Notes under the pieces: generated by a model
Database searches by the model: none
Seen by the model: only the letters and a program-made list of their open reading frames with translations
Told to the model about the DNA's origin: nothing
Shown: piece after piece, positions 28,878 to 38,581 of the stretch
How the letters are laid out: every line of letters starts with the position of its first letter
How positions within the stretch are numbered: position 1 is the stretch's first letter
Position numbers and translations under genes: made by a program
Origin: Candidatus Villigracilis saccharophilus
GTDB lineage: Bacteria; Chloroflexota; Anaerolineae; Anaerolineales; Villigracilaceae
Assembly (NCBI GenBank): GCA_016709305.1
Contig: JADJNA010000024.1
Location: 49,220-113,219 of the forward strand
Length of the DNA stretch: 64,000 nucleotides
Direction: 5' to 3'

Positions 28878-29648
28878 TTGGGAAAAATATTTACGATCAC
28901 GCAAGAATTGGATTCACTGCAGGAGAATGCCGTTTATTTTAGGGCGCTAACCATCCTGGAGAACTTGATGAGCAATGAGAGTATTGCCATTTACTCCATT
29001 GGCAGGGATCAGGCGTATGCGAGACTGGAGTCAAATTCAACGTTGCTTAGGGACAAGTTGAAGAAATCCCTGCAATTATCTGATTATCCGGAAGTTCTTA
29101 AGTGCATTGAACAGGGGAATATATTTAAAAATTCGGCTCTCCTCCCGGATTATCCAGCTTATGTCGCCCCTGTAATCAGCAATTCCTATCCATTTAATGT
29201 ACCAGTGGCTATTATTGTGATCTGGACCGTAAAGTTTGAACAATACTCAACGTATTATCAAAATTTATTTAAGGTGATCTCTGGATTAATTCAAGCGTCC
29301 ATTGTAAGGGCTGCCCGATTTACGGATGCGAATCATGAAAATACATATCTTCCTGCGACCAGAGTCTTGACGAAGGAATCTTTTAGCGAAGTTGTTAAGA
29401 TCCGAACGGAAATGAAAAAGAATAAACAGATGGATTTCCAGTTGATCAAGCTGGTAACACCTCTTATGGATGTACGGAAACTGGATATGAAGGTAAATGA
29501 AGGGATTCGGGCCGTGGATGTTGTTGGCGTCGGGCCGAATAACGATTACTATATTTTGCTTTCGCAGGCAGACATTACCGCCGCGAACGAAGTCATTTCC
29601 CGGTTAAAGAATCTTGGTTTAATAGGTTCTATTGTGGATGGCGTCTAA
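28878..29648 (+). CDS. pelD: PelD cytosolic part: GAF and degenerate GGDEF with c-di-GMP I-site
   Basis: This 256-residue frame completes the preceding one. Between 28782 and 28880 the linking text DKYEFLYQVL, TEISKLKDEFRDQV and SFGKIFTITQELD appears in three successive frames. Three one-base indels therefore separate the parts. Residues 10-150 fit a GAF domain; the rest is a degenerate GGDEF domain. RAVD (29508-29519) is an RxxD inhibitory site, followed shortly by PNNDYY where GGDEF would be. In Pseudomonas, PelD binds c-di-GMP at this site and activates Pel polymerisation. Here it should be the c-di-GMP receptor of the locus, at the inner face of the membrane. Confidence 0.8.
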   Translation: MGKIFTITQELDSLQENAVYFRALTILENLMSNESIAIYSIGRDQAYARLESNSTLLRDKLKKSLQLSDYPEVLKCIEQGNIFKNSALLPDYPAYVAPVISNSYPFNVPVAIIVIWTVKFEQYSTYYQNLFKVISGLIQASIVRAARFTDANHENTYLPATRVLTKESFSEVVKIRTEMKKNKQMDFQLIKLVTPLMDVRKLDMKVNEGIRAVDVVGVGPNNDYYILLSQADITAANEVISRLKNLGLIGSIVDGV

Positions 29649-29747
29649 ACATTTCCTTTCATATTGTAACGGCAATCTGGGCATGTTTCAAAATACGAGC
29701 AGGTGTTTTGCCGGCAATTTTACTGATTTCCATTCGGAGAAATTAAA

Positions 29748-30653
29748 GTGTTCACTATTCAAACAGCGCGGATTTTTATTGTAATTCATGTGCTTCTTTC
29801 TGTAATTTGTGTTTTTATCATCCTTTCAGGCAAGACCTCGTTGCGTAAAGAGCAGATCATCCCCATGCTTCTGCTGCCTTTGTTCGGTCCTTTCATGGCT
29901 TTGGTTATTGAGTTTCTGAATGTTCTTGGAGAGCAGGGTAACAGGCCCATCGATCTTGAGCATCTTGATACAAGTAAGGACATTTTGTGGAAAGCTCTGA
30001 AAAGTTACCATGAAAAGGGGGATATTGTGCCGCTTGAAGAAGCGATTCTGATCAATGACGTTAAAACTCGGCGCAAGTTCATGCTTGAGACGCTCTATGA
30101 TGACCCCATGAAGTATTGGGATGTCATCATGCTCGCGAAGAATAATCCGGATGTCGAGACATCACATTATGCAACTACAACAATTGCGTATGTGCAGAAA
30201 CAATTTCAGGTTTCCATGCAAGAGCTTGCTGTCTCGGTTGAAAAGAACCCGGATGACGTGGAGATATTGAACAAATATTTGGGAACGATGAAAAAGTATC
30301 TTGAGAGCGGTTTATTGGAAGAGCACTTACTGCGAAATTTGCGGATCGTGTATGGTAAGAACCTGGACAAGAAACTGATAAAGGTGAAGAATGACAAGTT
30401 CGCATTGGTCGAGAAGGTTAGGAACAGTATTGAACTAAGGGAATATACAAACGCCTATGAAGTCAGTGGTTTGCTGGTAAGTTATTGGCCGGAAGATGAG
30501 CAAAGCTGGATCGAGGCCGTACGCGTTTGTATTGTGGGCGGGGATAATAAAATCCTAAAGGAAAGACTGTTGGAAATGCAAACCAGAAAAATAAACTGGA
30601 CCCAGGCTGGGAAAGAACAGATGGCTCCCTGGCTTCAAGGAGCGATTTTATGA
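29748..30653 (+). CDS. pelE: PelE-like membrane protein with TPR-like domain
   Basis: 301 residues with two N-terminal transmembrane helices (IFIVIHVLLSVICVFIIL and PMLLLPLFGPFMALVIEFL) and a helical cytosolic domain with TPR-like pairs ending in YWPEDEQSWIEAVRVCIV. This is the architecture of PelE, which links PelD to the synthase complex. GTG start with GGAGAAATTAAA upstream. It overlaps the next gene by four bases. Identification rests on topology and position between PelD and PelF/PelG more than on sequence. Confidence 0.65.
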   Translation: MFTIQTARIFIVIHVLLSVICVFIILSGKTSLRKEQIIPMLLLPLFGPFMALVIEFLNVLGEQGNRPIDLEHLDTSKDILWKALKSYHEKGDIVPLEEAILINDVKTRRKFMLETLYDDPMKYWDVIMLAKNNPDVETSHYATTTIAYVQKQFQVSMQELAVSVEKNPDDVEILNKYLGTMKKYLESGLLEEHLLRNLRIVYGKNLDKKLIKVKNDKFALVEKVRNSIELREYTNAYEVSGLLVSYWPEDEQSWIEAVRVCIVGGDNKILKERLLEMQTRKINWTQAGKEQMAPWLQGAIL

Positions 30654-32500
30654 AAAAAGATTATAGCTTTTCATATGTGCTAATCCCTCTGGTTTTTTTA
30701 TTGGTATTGGCAGGCGGCCTTTTGTTTCAACGGGCCGGCATCCAATACGACACTGCCGAGAAGCCTGGCGATTTGCAACTCCTCCCTCAAGCCAGCGTGA
30801 ATGTTGCCAATTATTTTCCGAATAAACCCGTTGAGGTACTTGTTTTACTTGATCCGCAGGAAGCAGACACGAAGAACCTGAATGAAAACCTAAAGGCAAC
30901 CCTTGATAGTATGCGGGTTAAATATGTCCGGTTCAGCATCACTTCTGGCCAGGCTCCAGTCTTGACAAACTATCAAACTGTGATCATTGCTACTTCTAAT
31001 TTATCGGTACTTGAATCCCAACTTAGCAGTATTTTGGATTGGGTTGGGAATGGCGGGCGGCTTTTGTTCGCCATTAGGCCGTTGCCATCCAGTGCTTTTA
31101 ACAGTATCTCCGCAGCGGTTGGAATCATATCTGGACCCGGCAACGACAACTTGATTCAAGCGAGCGGTGTTGAATATAAAACCGATTTTATGGTGGGTGG
31201 GAAGGGTTTGATTTTGGAGTCGGAAGACCTGGAACATACAAGTTTTCCGGTCCAGCTATCTAAAGATGCTGTCGTCCATATGGTTAGTGCCGATGTAAGT
31301 AAGACCCCCCTTCTCTGGCAGTACAATTATGAGAAGGGAAGAATTGTGTTCATCAATACGGACAGATTTGGCTCAAAAGAAGGGCGTGGTGTTTCAAGTG
31401 CAGCCTACAGTTTGTTGTATGATGTTTTCGCATATCCTGTGATCAATACCTCAGTGTTTTTTCTCGACGATTTTCCAAGCCCGGTACCGGCGGGAACGAA
31501 TGATTTGATCACCAGCCAGTATGGTATGGATATAGATCATTTTTACACCAATGTCTGGTGGCCAGAATTGCAGGCGTTGGCAAAAAAATATAATTATAAA
31601 TATACAGGCGTGGTAATTGAGACCTACGATGATAACGTCATTCCTCCCTTTACTAAACAGTTGGACACCGACCGACATCAGTATTTTGGAAGGTTGCTTC
31701 TTGTAAATGATGGTGAGGTGGGATTACATGGATATAATCATATTCCTTTTTGCTTGGCGGAGACAGGTGTCAATAAATTGTTTGATTACCCTGATTGGCC
31801 CACTACGGAGGCGATGCAATTATCGGCATACGAACTATTTGGTTTCACAAAAGAAATATTGCCCGGTAATAAATTTGAAACTTATGTTCCTGTGTCCAAT
31901 ATTCTCTGCTCAGATGCCCGCCTTTGGCTGCCTGCGGTTCTCCCAAATATAAAAGTTATCGCCAGTGTTTATATTAATGATCCTCAAAAACTTCACTATG
32001 AACAGGAATTTACCGAAGCGTCGGATGGGATCATTGAACTACCTAGGATAATATCTGGGTATATCCCTGATAATTTTGTGAAGTGGACTGTGATCAATGA
32101 ACTAACCTTGCATTTTGTGAATTCGCATTTTGCGCACCCTGATGATGTATTATCCAAAGACAGAGGAAATCAGCAGACTTGGGACTTGCTGCGAGACCAG
32201 TTCGAAGATTATCTAAAATGGCTGTACTCATCAGCGCCTGGTCTTCGGAGTATGACTGCGAAGCAAGGAGCAGTTGCTGTGCAGCGTTTTGCGAGGCTGG
32301 CTGTGGATGCGCAGATGGTTAATGGAGCATATGAAATTAATCTCGGTAACTTTTATGATGAAGCCTCGTTGATGCTTCGAACAACTCGAAAACCAATCTC
32401 GATTGAAGGCGGGAAGATTTCAGAAATATCATCAGACCTGTACTTGATCCTTGCTTCAAAATCCAAGATCGTGGTCACATTTGAGGGAGAGACGCCTTGA
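30650..32500 (+). CDS. PelA-type polysaccharide deacetylase (DUF2194-like), membrane-anchored
   Basis: 616 residues with an N-terminal signal anchor (YVLIPLVFLLVLAGGLLF), a flavodoxin/GATase-like domain (residues about 60-250), and a deacetylase-like domain. Metal-ligand candidates are FLDDFP (D273, D274) and HGYNH (H360, H364), matching the Asp and HxxxH of carbohydrate-esterase folds. Unlike proteobacterial PelA it has no N-terminal glycoside hydrolase, as in the shorter PelA of Gram-positive loci. It probably removes N-acetyl groups from the growing polymer outside the membrane. Overlaps pelE and pelF by four bases each. Confidence 0.78.
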   Translation: MKKDYSFSYVLIPLVFLLVLAGGLLFQRAGIQYDTAEKPGDLQLLPQASVNVANYFPNKPVEVLVLLDPQEADTKNLNENLKATLDSMRVKYVRFSITSGQAPVLTNYQTVIIATSNLSVLESQLSSILDWVGNGGRLLFAIRPLPSSAFNSISAAVGIISGPGNDNLIQASGVEYKTDFMVGGKGLILESEDLEHTSFPVQLSKDAVVHMVSADVSKTPLLWQYNYEKGRIVFINTDRFGSKEGRGVSSAAYSLLYDVFAYPVINTSVFFLDDFPSPVPAGTNDLITSQYGMDIDHFYTNVWWPELQALAKKYNYKYTGVVIETYDDNVIPPFTKQLDTDRHQYFGRLLLVNDGEVGLHGYNHIPFCLAETGVNKLFDYPDWPTTEAMQLSAYELFGFTKEILPGNKFETYVPVSNILCSDARLWLPAVLPNIKVIASVYINDPQKLHYEQEFTEASDGIIELPRIISGYIPDNFVKWTVINELTLHFVNSHFAHPDDVLSKDRGNQQTWDLLRDQFEDYLKWLYSSAPGLRSMTAKQGAVAVQRFARLAVDAQMVNGAYEINLGNFYDEASLMLRTTRKPISIEGGKISEISSDLYLILASKSKIVVTFEGETP

Positions 32501-33924
32501 AAATTTGTTTTGTATTGGAAGGCAATTATCCTTATGTCCGCGGTGGCGTATCCACCTGGGTGGATGAATTTATCCGCTCCTGGCCGGAAAATGAATTCGT
32601 ATTGTGGACAATTTCAGACCTGGAGAGCAATCGCGGGCAATTCGTATACACCCTGCCGGATAATGTTGATTCTGTGGTTGAAAACTTTCTTGGTTCTTCA
32701 TTTAATCTGCGCATCAATAAAAATCCGAACTTGAAATTTACCTCCGATGAGCAAAAGGCGATATCTCAACTGGTTCGATGTGGCGATCCAGACTGGGGCG
32801 TTCTGCTTAATCTATTTCATCTACACTCGAATAAACCGGTGGAATTTTTTCTGAGTGAGGAATTTTTAAACATATTGAAGGATCTGGCTCGCGAGCAGTT
32901 CCCGTTCGCAAGTTTTTCTGATCTGTTCTGGACTGTCCGTTCGATGTTCCTCCCGTTATTTTTTCTCGTCGGGCAGCCAATGCCGGAAGCTGATATGTAT
33001 CACAGCCCATCTACCGGATATGCAGGTGTGTTGGCTGCGCTGGCTTCTCTTAAGTACAAGAAGCCGTTCGTACTCACCGAACATGGAATTTACACCAGAG
33101 AGAGAGAGGAAGAGATTTTGCGCTCAGATTGGGTGATCTCCTACTTTAAGGATTATTGGATTTCCATGTACGGGATGTTTGCCCGTTTTGCCTACCAACG
33201 CGCAAATCGGGTTACGAGCCTCTATCAGCGCGCGAGCTTAATCCAGCAGGAGTTAGGCTGTCCGCAAGAAAAATGCGATGTTGTCGGGAATGGGCTTGAT
33301 TTCGATTCGTTTTCCTCAATTCCTGAGAAGGTAAAGGATGGCTGGGTTGATATTGCTGCGATCGTGCGCTTTGCCCCGATCAAGGATATCAAGACAATGC
33401 TTTATTCCTTTTCCCGCTTGAAACAGGAGTATGACAAGGTACGTCTGCATATTGTTGGCGGGGTTGATGATGAAGAATATTATCAGGAATGCCTGGATTT
33501 GATTGATTTCTTGAACCTTCAGGATGTGTTCATCCCCGGCAGCGTCAATGTTCGCACCTATCTTGAAAAGATCGATTTTACAGTTCTGACCAGCATTTCC
33601 GAAGGCCAGCCATTTGCCGTACTGGAGTCGATGGCAGCGGGGCGGCCTGTGGTCGCGACGGATGTCGGATGTTGCAGGGAGTTGATCGAAGGTCAGGTTG
33701 GGGATGACTTTGGGCGGACTGGAATTTGTGTCCCACCGATGAATCAGGCTAGTTTGGTTCAGGCTCTATCCGAGATATGTAGAAATCAGGAAAGCTGGAA
33801 GGCAATGGGCGAGATCGGTCGAAAAAGAATTAAAACCTACTACGAGATCAGTACTGTAATGGGTATCTATCAGGAAGTATATAAAAAGGCGGTCGCAACA
33901 TGGCAGGAATCGGTTTTGAATTAA
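32497..33924 (+). CDS. pelF: PelF-type glycosyltransferase (GT4)
   Basis: 475 residues of GT-B fold. The start MKICFVLEGNYPYVRGGVSTW is characteristic of PelF-like enzymes. The C-terminal donor site has EGQPFAVLESMAAGRPVVATD, the E-x7-E motif. The family is cytosolic, processive, and uses UDP-GlcNAc or UDP-GalNAc. It overlaps pelG by 25 bases, so translation is coupled. Strong identification. Confidence 0.9.
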   Translation: MKICFVLEGNYPYVRGGVSTWVDEFIRSWPENEFVLWTISDLESNRGQFVYTLPDNVDSVVENFLGSSFNLRINKNPNLKFTSDEQKAISQLVRCGDPDWGVLLNLFHLHSNKPVEFFLSEEFLNILKDLAREQFPFASFSDLFWTVRSMFLPLFFLVGQPMPEADMYHSPSTGYAGVLAALASLKYKKPFVLTEHGIYTREREEEILRSDWVISYFKDYWISMYGMFARFAYQRANRVTSLYQRASLIQQELGCPQEKCDVVGNGLDFDSFSSIPEKVKDGWVDIAAIVRFAPIKDIKTMLYSFSRLKQEYDKVRLHIVGGVDDEEYYQECLDLIDFLNLQDVFIPGSVNVRTYLEKIDFTVLTSISEGQPFAVLESMAAGRPVVATDVGCCRELIEGQVGDDFGRTGICVPPMNQASLVQALSEICRNQESWKAMGEIGRKRIKTYYEISTVMGIYQEVYKKAVATWQESVLN

Positions 33925-35336
33925 AGAAATTATTTTCTAAAAAAGGGATCATACTCAAGGTCAGGGCAAATATTTACGCGAGCCTTGTTGTGGCCGGTCC
34001 GATGATCATGGGCGTCCTGCTGCTTCTAGGCGCGCAATTGATCGCAAGGTTTGGGGAGGCCAGCCTTCATCAACAAGATCTGGTTGCGATCATCATTACC
34101 TATTCTCTCCTGTTCTCCCTACTTTTGAGCAGTATCTTTTTATTTGTTTTGTCGCGGTTCATTGCTGACATGCTCTATATGGATGCTGTTGAGCGGATTT
34201 TACCGTCCATGTACGGGGCGCTTTCACTGCTTTTGACTGTTGGCTCCGTGAGTTGGGCGATCTTCCTGTATTTTTGCAGGATCGATTTTATTTACAGCAT
34301 GCTTTGTTTTATTTTGTTCTGTGAGGGATTGGTCGTATGGATTCAGATTAATTATATTGCGGCGGTGAAGGAATATCGCAGTATCGTAGCAGGTTTTTTC
34401 TTTGGGTTGTTCACCGGGCTCTTGATCGCGTTTTTGTTGACCTATTTGAAATATGATGTGGTTGCTTCCGTCCTTTTTGGAGTTTGCATTGCATACGGGG
34501 TCATCATCATTGTCTTTACAGATCTTCTGCATAGGTTTTTCCCAATGGGTTCAGGCAGTCCGTTGAAGTTCCTGCAATGGATCGACGAATATCCACAACT
34601 TCCCTTTGTTGGTTTTTTTTCCACGCTTGCTCTTTTTGCCCATCTCATGATCATGTGGTCAAGCCCATTGAGTCAGCAAGTTGAGGGCTTGTTTTATCAA
34701 GCCCCTCCGCACGACATCGCCGCCCTGGTCGCCTTTTTGACAATATTGATCACTTCCGTTAATTTTGTTACATCTGTTGAGGTTAATTTTTATCCCACCT
34801 ATAGGCGATATTTTAGTTTGTTGAATGGGGATGGATCCCTCAGTAATATCGAGAAGGCGTATGAAGGAATGATGGCGACTCTTAAGCAGGAGTTGTTTTA
34901 TCTTGCGATCCAGCAGGCTCTGGTGACATTGTTTGCCATTGTCATGATCAGCGAAGTCCTGGTGTATATTGGATTGGGTTTCACGTCCAATATGGTTGGA
35001 ATGTTCCGTGTTTTATGTGTGGGTTATGCGTTATTTGCCATTGGGAACAGCATCATGTTATTTTTGCTGTATTTTGCGAACAATTCCGATGCGTTACTCG
35101 CCACATTGGCACTTCTAGTTTGTAATATCGTTGGCACCTGGGTATCGTTGTCATTTCCTGCTGAGTTCTATGGATTCGGTTTTGTCTTTGCATCTGCCAT
35201 TTTTTATCTTGTGGCATTACAGCGCTTGTATGCATATACAAAACGTCTGGATTACTTTATTTTGACCAAGCAGCCCGTATTCTTTATCCAGAAACAAGGC
35301 TGGTTTACTAGACTTGTTGAAAAATTGGACAACTAA
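33900..35336 (+). CDS. pelG: PelG-type polysaccharide transporter (Wzx-like)
   Basis: 478 residues with about 12 transmembrane helices. The N-terminus MAGIGFELKKLFSKKG is the PelG signature. The protein belongs to the MOP/Wzx flippase superfamily and with PelF, PelD and PelE forms the inner-membrane synthase that exports the polymer. The start lies inside pelF. A 50-bp gap precedes the CotH gene. Confidence 0.9.
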   Translation: MAGIGFELKKLFSKKGIILKVRANIYASLVVAGPMIMGVLLLLGAQLIARFGEASLHQQDLVAIIITYSLLFSLLLSSIFLFVLSRFIADMLYMDAVERILPSMYGALSLLLTVGSVSWAIFLYFCRIDFIYSMLCFILFCEGLVVWIQINYIAAVKEYRSIVAGFFFGLFTGLLIAFLLTYLKYDVVASVLFGVCIAYGVIIIVFTDLLHRFFPMGSGSPLKFLQWIDEYPQLPFVGFFSTLALFAHLMIMWSSPLSQQVEGLFYQAPPHDIAALVAFLTILITSVNFVTSVEVNFYPTYRRYFSLLNGDGSLSNIEKAYEGMMATLKQELFYLAIQQALVTLFAIVMISEVLVYIGLGFTSNMVGMFRVLCVGYALFAIGNSIMLFLLYFANNSDALLATLALLVCNIVGTWVSLSFPAEFYGFGFVFASAIFYLVALQRLYAYTKRLDYFILTKQPVFFIQKQGWFTRLVEKLDN

Positions 35337-35388
35337 ATATTTTCAAGTACCTACCCAGGCGTTTTTTACTGAAATTTGAGGTGTATCT

Positions 35389-37179
35389 ATGCAGAATGTA
35401 TTTCGAAATATATTTAGTGGAATTCTTGCTTTGGTTGTTTTATTTTTTTCTTTGCAAAGTCTATCCCTTTCCAATGATACTGACAAAAAAATCGACTTAC
35501 CCAAAGTTGTTCAGACCCCTTTGGATGCGATCGTAAAGGAAATGCCCGTTGAAATTAATAACATCCCGTTTCGCGATAACAAGGAGCTTTACCAGAACGA
35601 CGACCCTGGTTCTGTTGTATTCATTTATATTACAGTTAGGAAGGGAAATAAATCTGAGAATACTGACTCTACATGGCAAGAAATAAATAATTCGTCTAAA
35701 TGGTTTTATACAGACAATAAAGTTGTGCAGGTCGGGCAGGCAGAGGCGATTGTTAAATTTGGCGATGAAAATGGACCTGTCCCAGGGGAGGTGGGTTATG
35801 GTGAGGTTGTACCAAATGCAACAATTCAGATTCGGGGTGCGTCAACCTCTTTAGAGCCGCAAAAATCATATAAAATTGAGCTAAACCAAGGTGCTGGAAA
35901 GTGGCGCGGGCAGTCAACGATTGCATTAAATAAACATATTTTTGACCCCTCAAGATTGCGGAATAAGCTGAATTTTGATTTGATGAAGCAAATTCCGGGT
36001 ATGGTCAGTCTTCGAACCCAATTTGTCCACCTGTATGTAAAAGATGAAACCTCCGAATCGAAAGACACTGTTTTTGTTGATTATGGCTTGTTCACACAAG
36101 TTGAATTACCGAATAAAGCCTTCCTCAAGGCGCACCTTCTTGATTCAAATGGCCAATTATATAAGACAACGTTTTTTGAGTTTGGTCGATACCCGGATCA
36201 AATTCGCCTTGTGGATGATCCCTTGTTTGATGAAAACACCTTCTCCTCGATAATGGAGATTAAGGGTAATCGGGACAATTCAAAACTTATTAAGATGCTG
36301 GATGACCTGAATAATTATGATATACCAATTGAAACGACGTTTGAAAAATATTTTGATGCGGAAAATTATTTTACCTGGATGGCATATAATATTCTTGTTG
36401 GGAATGTAGACACTTCTAGTCAGAATTTTTATTTATACAGTCCTCAGAATAGTGATAAATTCTATTTTATTCCTTGGGATTACGATGATTCGTTTTTTAG
36501 GCAGGATCGAGAAGCTTGTTGCGGTTACTTCCCCTATTACTCCTACGAATATGGTATAGCTAATTATTGGGGTACTACTTTGGCTGAACGGGTTTTGAAA
36601 ACGGTCGTTTATCGAAATATGTTAGATACAAAAGTGCTTGAATTAAAAGATTTTCTTAGTCCAGAGCGAATCAATGGTTTGTTGAATTCATATATGGGTG
36701 TGATAGAAAAATATGCCTTCGTTATGCCGGATGTGCAGTATTTCCCAACAACTAAAGAGGGAATGAGGCATGATATTGAACTCATGCCTAGCGAAATTAA
36801 TATCAACTACAACCTCTACTTAGAGTCTTTAGAAACTTCATTGCCGTTCTTTTTAGGGACACCTAGTATTGTGGATGGGTCCTTGAGCTTTAATTGGGAT
36901 CCTTCCTATGATCTTAACGACCAAGGGATTAATTATCACTTCATTTTGGCAAAAGATGTGCTGTTGCAGGAAATCATATACGATCAAGAACTTCCAAATA
37001 ATTTAAGTTTACAAACAACGATACCAGAGCCCGGGGAATATTTTTGGACAGTAACTGCAACTAATTCTTCCGGTAATATTCAGTTACCATTTAACAGTTT
37101 GTGGGACTCTAATAATAGGCCTCATTCTGGAATAAAACGATTCTACATCTCTGATGATGGCCAGGTTTTAGAAAAATGA
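35389..37179 (+). CDS. CotH-family protein kinase-like, membrane-anchored
   Basis: 596 residues. Residues 8-28 are a hydrophobic signal anchor (FSGILALVVLFFSLQSL). The body is a CotH kinase fold: RGASTSLEPQKSYKIEL, LRNKLNFDLM, WMAYNILVGNVDTSSQNFY, and the metal-binding IPWDYDDSFF (DxD). A C-terminal Ig-like domain (ISDDGQ ending) follows. CotH proteins phosphorylate spore-coat proteins in Bacillus. Here it lies outside any spore context, at the end of a Pel synthase, and would act outside the membrane on a surface protein or polymer. The gene is visibly AT-rich relative to flanking regions. It overlaps the VTC gene by four bases. Confidence 0.85.
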   Translation: MQNVFRNIFSGILALVVLFFSLQSLSLSNDTDKKIDLPKVVQTPLDAIVKEMPVEINNIPFRDNKELYQNDDPGSVVFIYITVRKGNKSENTDSTWQEINNSSKWFYTDNKVVQVGQAEAIVKFGDENGPVPGEVGYGEVVPNATIQIRGASTSLEPQKSYKIELNQGAGKWRGQSTIALNKHIFDPSRLRNKLNFDLMKQIPGMVSLRTQFVHLYVKDETSESKDTVFVDYGLFTQVELPNKAFLKAHLLDSNGQLYKTTFFEFGRYPDQIRLVDDPLFDENTFSSIMEIKGNRDNSKLIKMLDDLNNYDIPIETTFEKYFDAENYFTWMAYNILVGNVDTSSQNFYLYSPQNSDKFYFIPWDYDDSFFRQDREACCGYFPYYSYEYGIANYWGTTLAERVLKTVVYRNMLDTKVLELKDFLSPERINGLLNSYMGVIEKYAFVMPDVQYFPTTKEGMRHDIELMPSEININYNLYLESLETSLPFFLGTPSIVDGSLSFNWDPSYDLNDQGINYHFILAKDVLLQEIIYDQELPNNLSLQTTIPEPGEYFWTVTATNSSGNIQLPFNSLWDSNNRPHSGIKRFYISDDGQVLEK

Positions 37180-37877
37180 AATATCGGCACGAGTTGAAAT
37201 ATCTTATAAACCACTTGGATTACTCTCTCATACGGACAAGGTTGAGGGGGATTCTATCGGCCGATTCCCATGCAGGCGAAGATGGTTCTTATACCGTACG
37301 CAGCCTGTACTTTGATGATTATTTTAACCATGCCTATCATGACAAATACGCTGGCGTGAACAAGAGGTCTAAATATCGAATAAGAATCTATAATCACTCA
37401 GATCATACGATTAATCTCGAAAAAAAGGTTAAGCTCGATCATTATAATTATAAACAAGTTGCCTCCCTGACCAAAGACCAGGTCTATGACCTTTTACAAG
37501 GGAATTATCGATTTCTGCTGGAAAGTCCAAACAACCTGATGCGCGTCTTTTACCATGAATGTGTCACGAATATGATGCGCCCGCGGGTTATCGTGGATTA
37601 TGACCGTGAACCATATTTATTCGAAGCTGGGGACGTTCGGATAACCTTTGACAGAAATCTTCGCACAGGATTGGCCGGTTTTGATATTTTTGATCGGTCA
37701 ATACCCACGATCGAAACCCTCGATCCCGGTTTGTTAATTCTAGAGGTAAAATTTACTGAATTTTTGCCTGAATTAATCCGTAAAATATTGCCCCCCAAGG
37801 CATCTGAATACGCTGCAGTTTCAAAATATATTTTGTGTTGTGACAAAGCACCTTATCAAAGACAATCCCAATTCTAA
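37176..37877 (+). CDS. VTC-domain polyphosphate polymerase-like protein
   Basis: 233 residues matching the VTC catalytic tunnel domain: RHELKYLI, VRSLYFDDY, SKYRIRIYN, INLEKKVKLD and the C-terminal ILEVKFTEF with its acidic metal ligand. The yeast VTC4 domain makes polyphosphate from ATP. Bacterial stand-alone versions are widely encoded beside CotH and DUF4956 genes and are not well characterised. ATGA overlap with cotH shows coupling. No signal peptide, so it acts in the cytosol. Confidence 0.88.
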   Translation: MKYRHELKYLINHLDYSLIRTRLRGILSADSHAGEDGSYTVRSLYFDDYFNHAYHDKYAGVNKRSKYRIRIYNHSDHTINLEKKVKLDHYNYKQVASLTKDQVYDLLQGNYRFLLESPNNLMRVFYHECVTNMMRPRVIVDYDREPYLFEAGDVRITFDRNLRTGLAGFDIFDRSIPTIETLDPGLLILEVKFTEFLPELIRKILPPKASEYAAVSKYILCCDKAPYQRQSQF

Positions 37878-37899
37878 ATTCTCAAAAGGAAAAAGCGGT

Positions 37900-38562
37900 A
37901 TGGACAATTTTTTAAAATATTTGAAGATCGACCTCTCCGGTGCGCTGACGACATTAGCCCCCATTATTATCGCCCTGGTGGTTTCATTTGGGCTTGGCCT
38001 CCTGATCTATTTTGTTTATCAAAAATCGTTTAGGGGGGTAGTTTACAATCAGGGTTTTTCAGTGTCATTGGCTGTTTTAACCATAATTACCACCATGATC
38101 ACACTGGCGATCAGCTCGAACATTGCCTTGTCGCTCGGCATGGTAGGTGCGCTCAGCATTGTTCGATACCGCACTGCGATCAAAGATCCGGCAGATATTA
38201 TTTTCCTTTTTTGGGCAGTCGGAACTGGTATTACGGTAGGTGCCAAACTCCATTATTTGGCCATGGTTGGGGCGCTGATTGTGATCCTAATGTTGTTTGT
38301 CCTTGGTCGCAAATCCTCAGCCAACGAAGTGTTCATTCTTATCGTGCATTATACGGGCGAGGATATTGCTGCAGAACTTCGCCGGATATTGCACGGCAAG
38401 CGTTATTCCATCAAGTCAAAGACGGTCCGTAAAGAAAACGTGGAATTAGCGCTTGAGGTTGAAGTAAAAAACAATAACACAACATTCCTGGATGCAATAA
38501 AAAATATTTCGTCAGTTCATGATGTGTCTTTGATTCAATTCTCCGGCGAATATAACGGTTGA
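37900..38562 (+). CDS. DUF4956 membrane protein
   Basis: About 220 residues. Four transmembrane helices (TTLAPIIIALVVSFGLGLLI, VSLAVLTIITTMITLAI, LSLGMVGALSIVRYRTAIK, YLAMVGALIVILMLFVLG) are followed by a ferredoxin-like cytosolic domain. The SIVRYRTAIKDPADI motif is typical of DUF4956. ATG at 37900 has AAAGGAAAAAG upstream. It is the constant partner of VTC and CotH genes, perhaps as a channel or membrane scaffold for polyphosphate/phosphoryl transfer (inference). Confidence 0.85.
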   Translation: MDNFLKYLKIDLSGALTTLAPIIIALVVSFGLGLLIYFVYQKSFRGVVYNQGFSVSLAVLTIITTMITLAISSNIALSLGMVGALSIVRYRTAIKDPADIIFLFWAVGTGITVGAKLHYLAMVGALIVILMLFVLGRKSSANEVFILIVHYTGEDIAAELRRILHGKRYSIKSKTVRKENVELALEVEVKNNNTTFLDAIKNISSVHDVSLIQFSGEYNG

Positions 38563-38581
38563 TAATTTATTTTTATACTTA

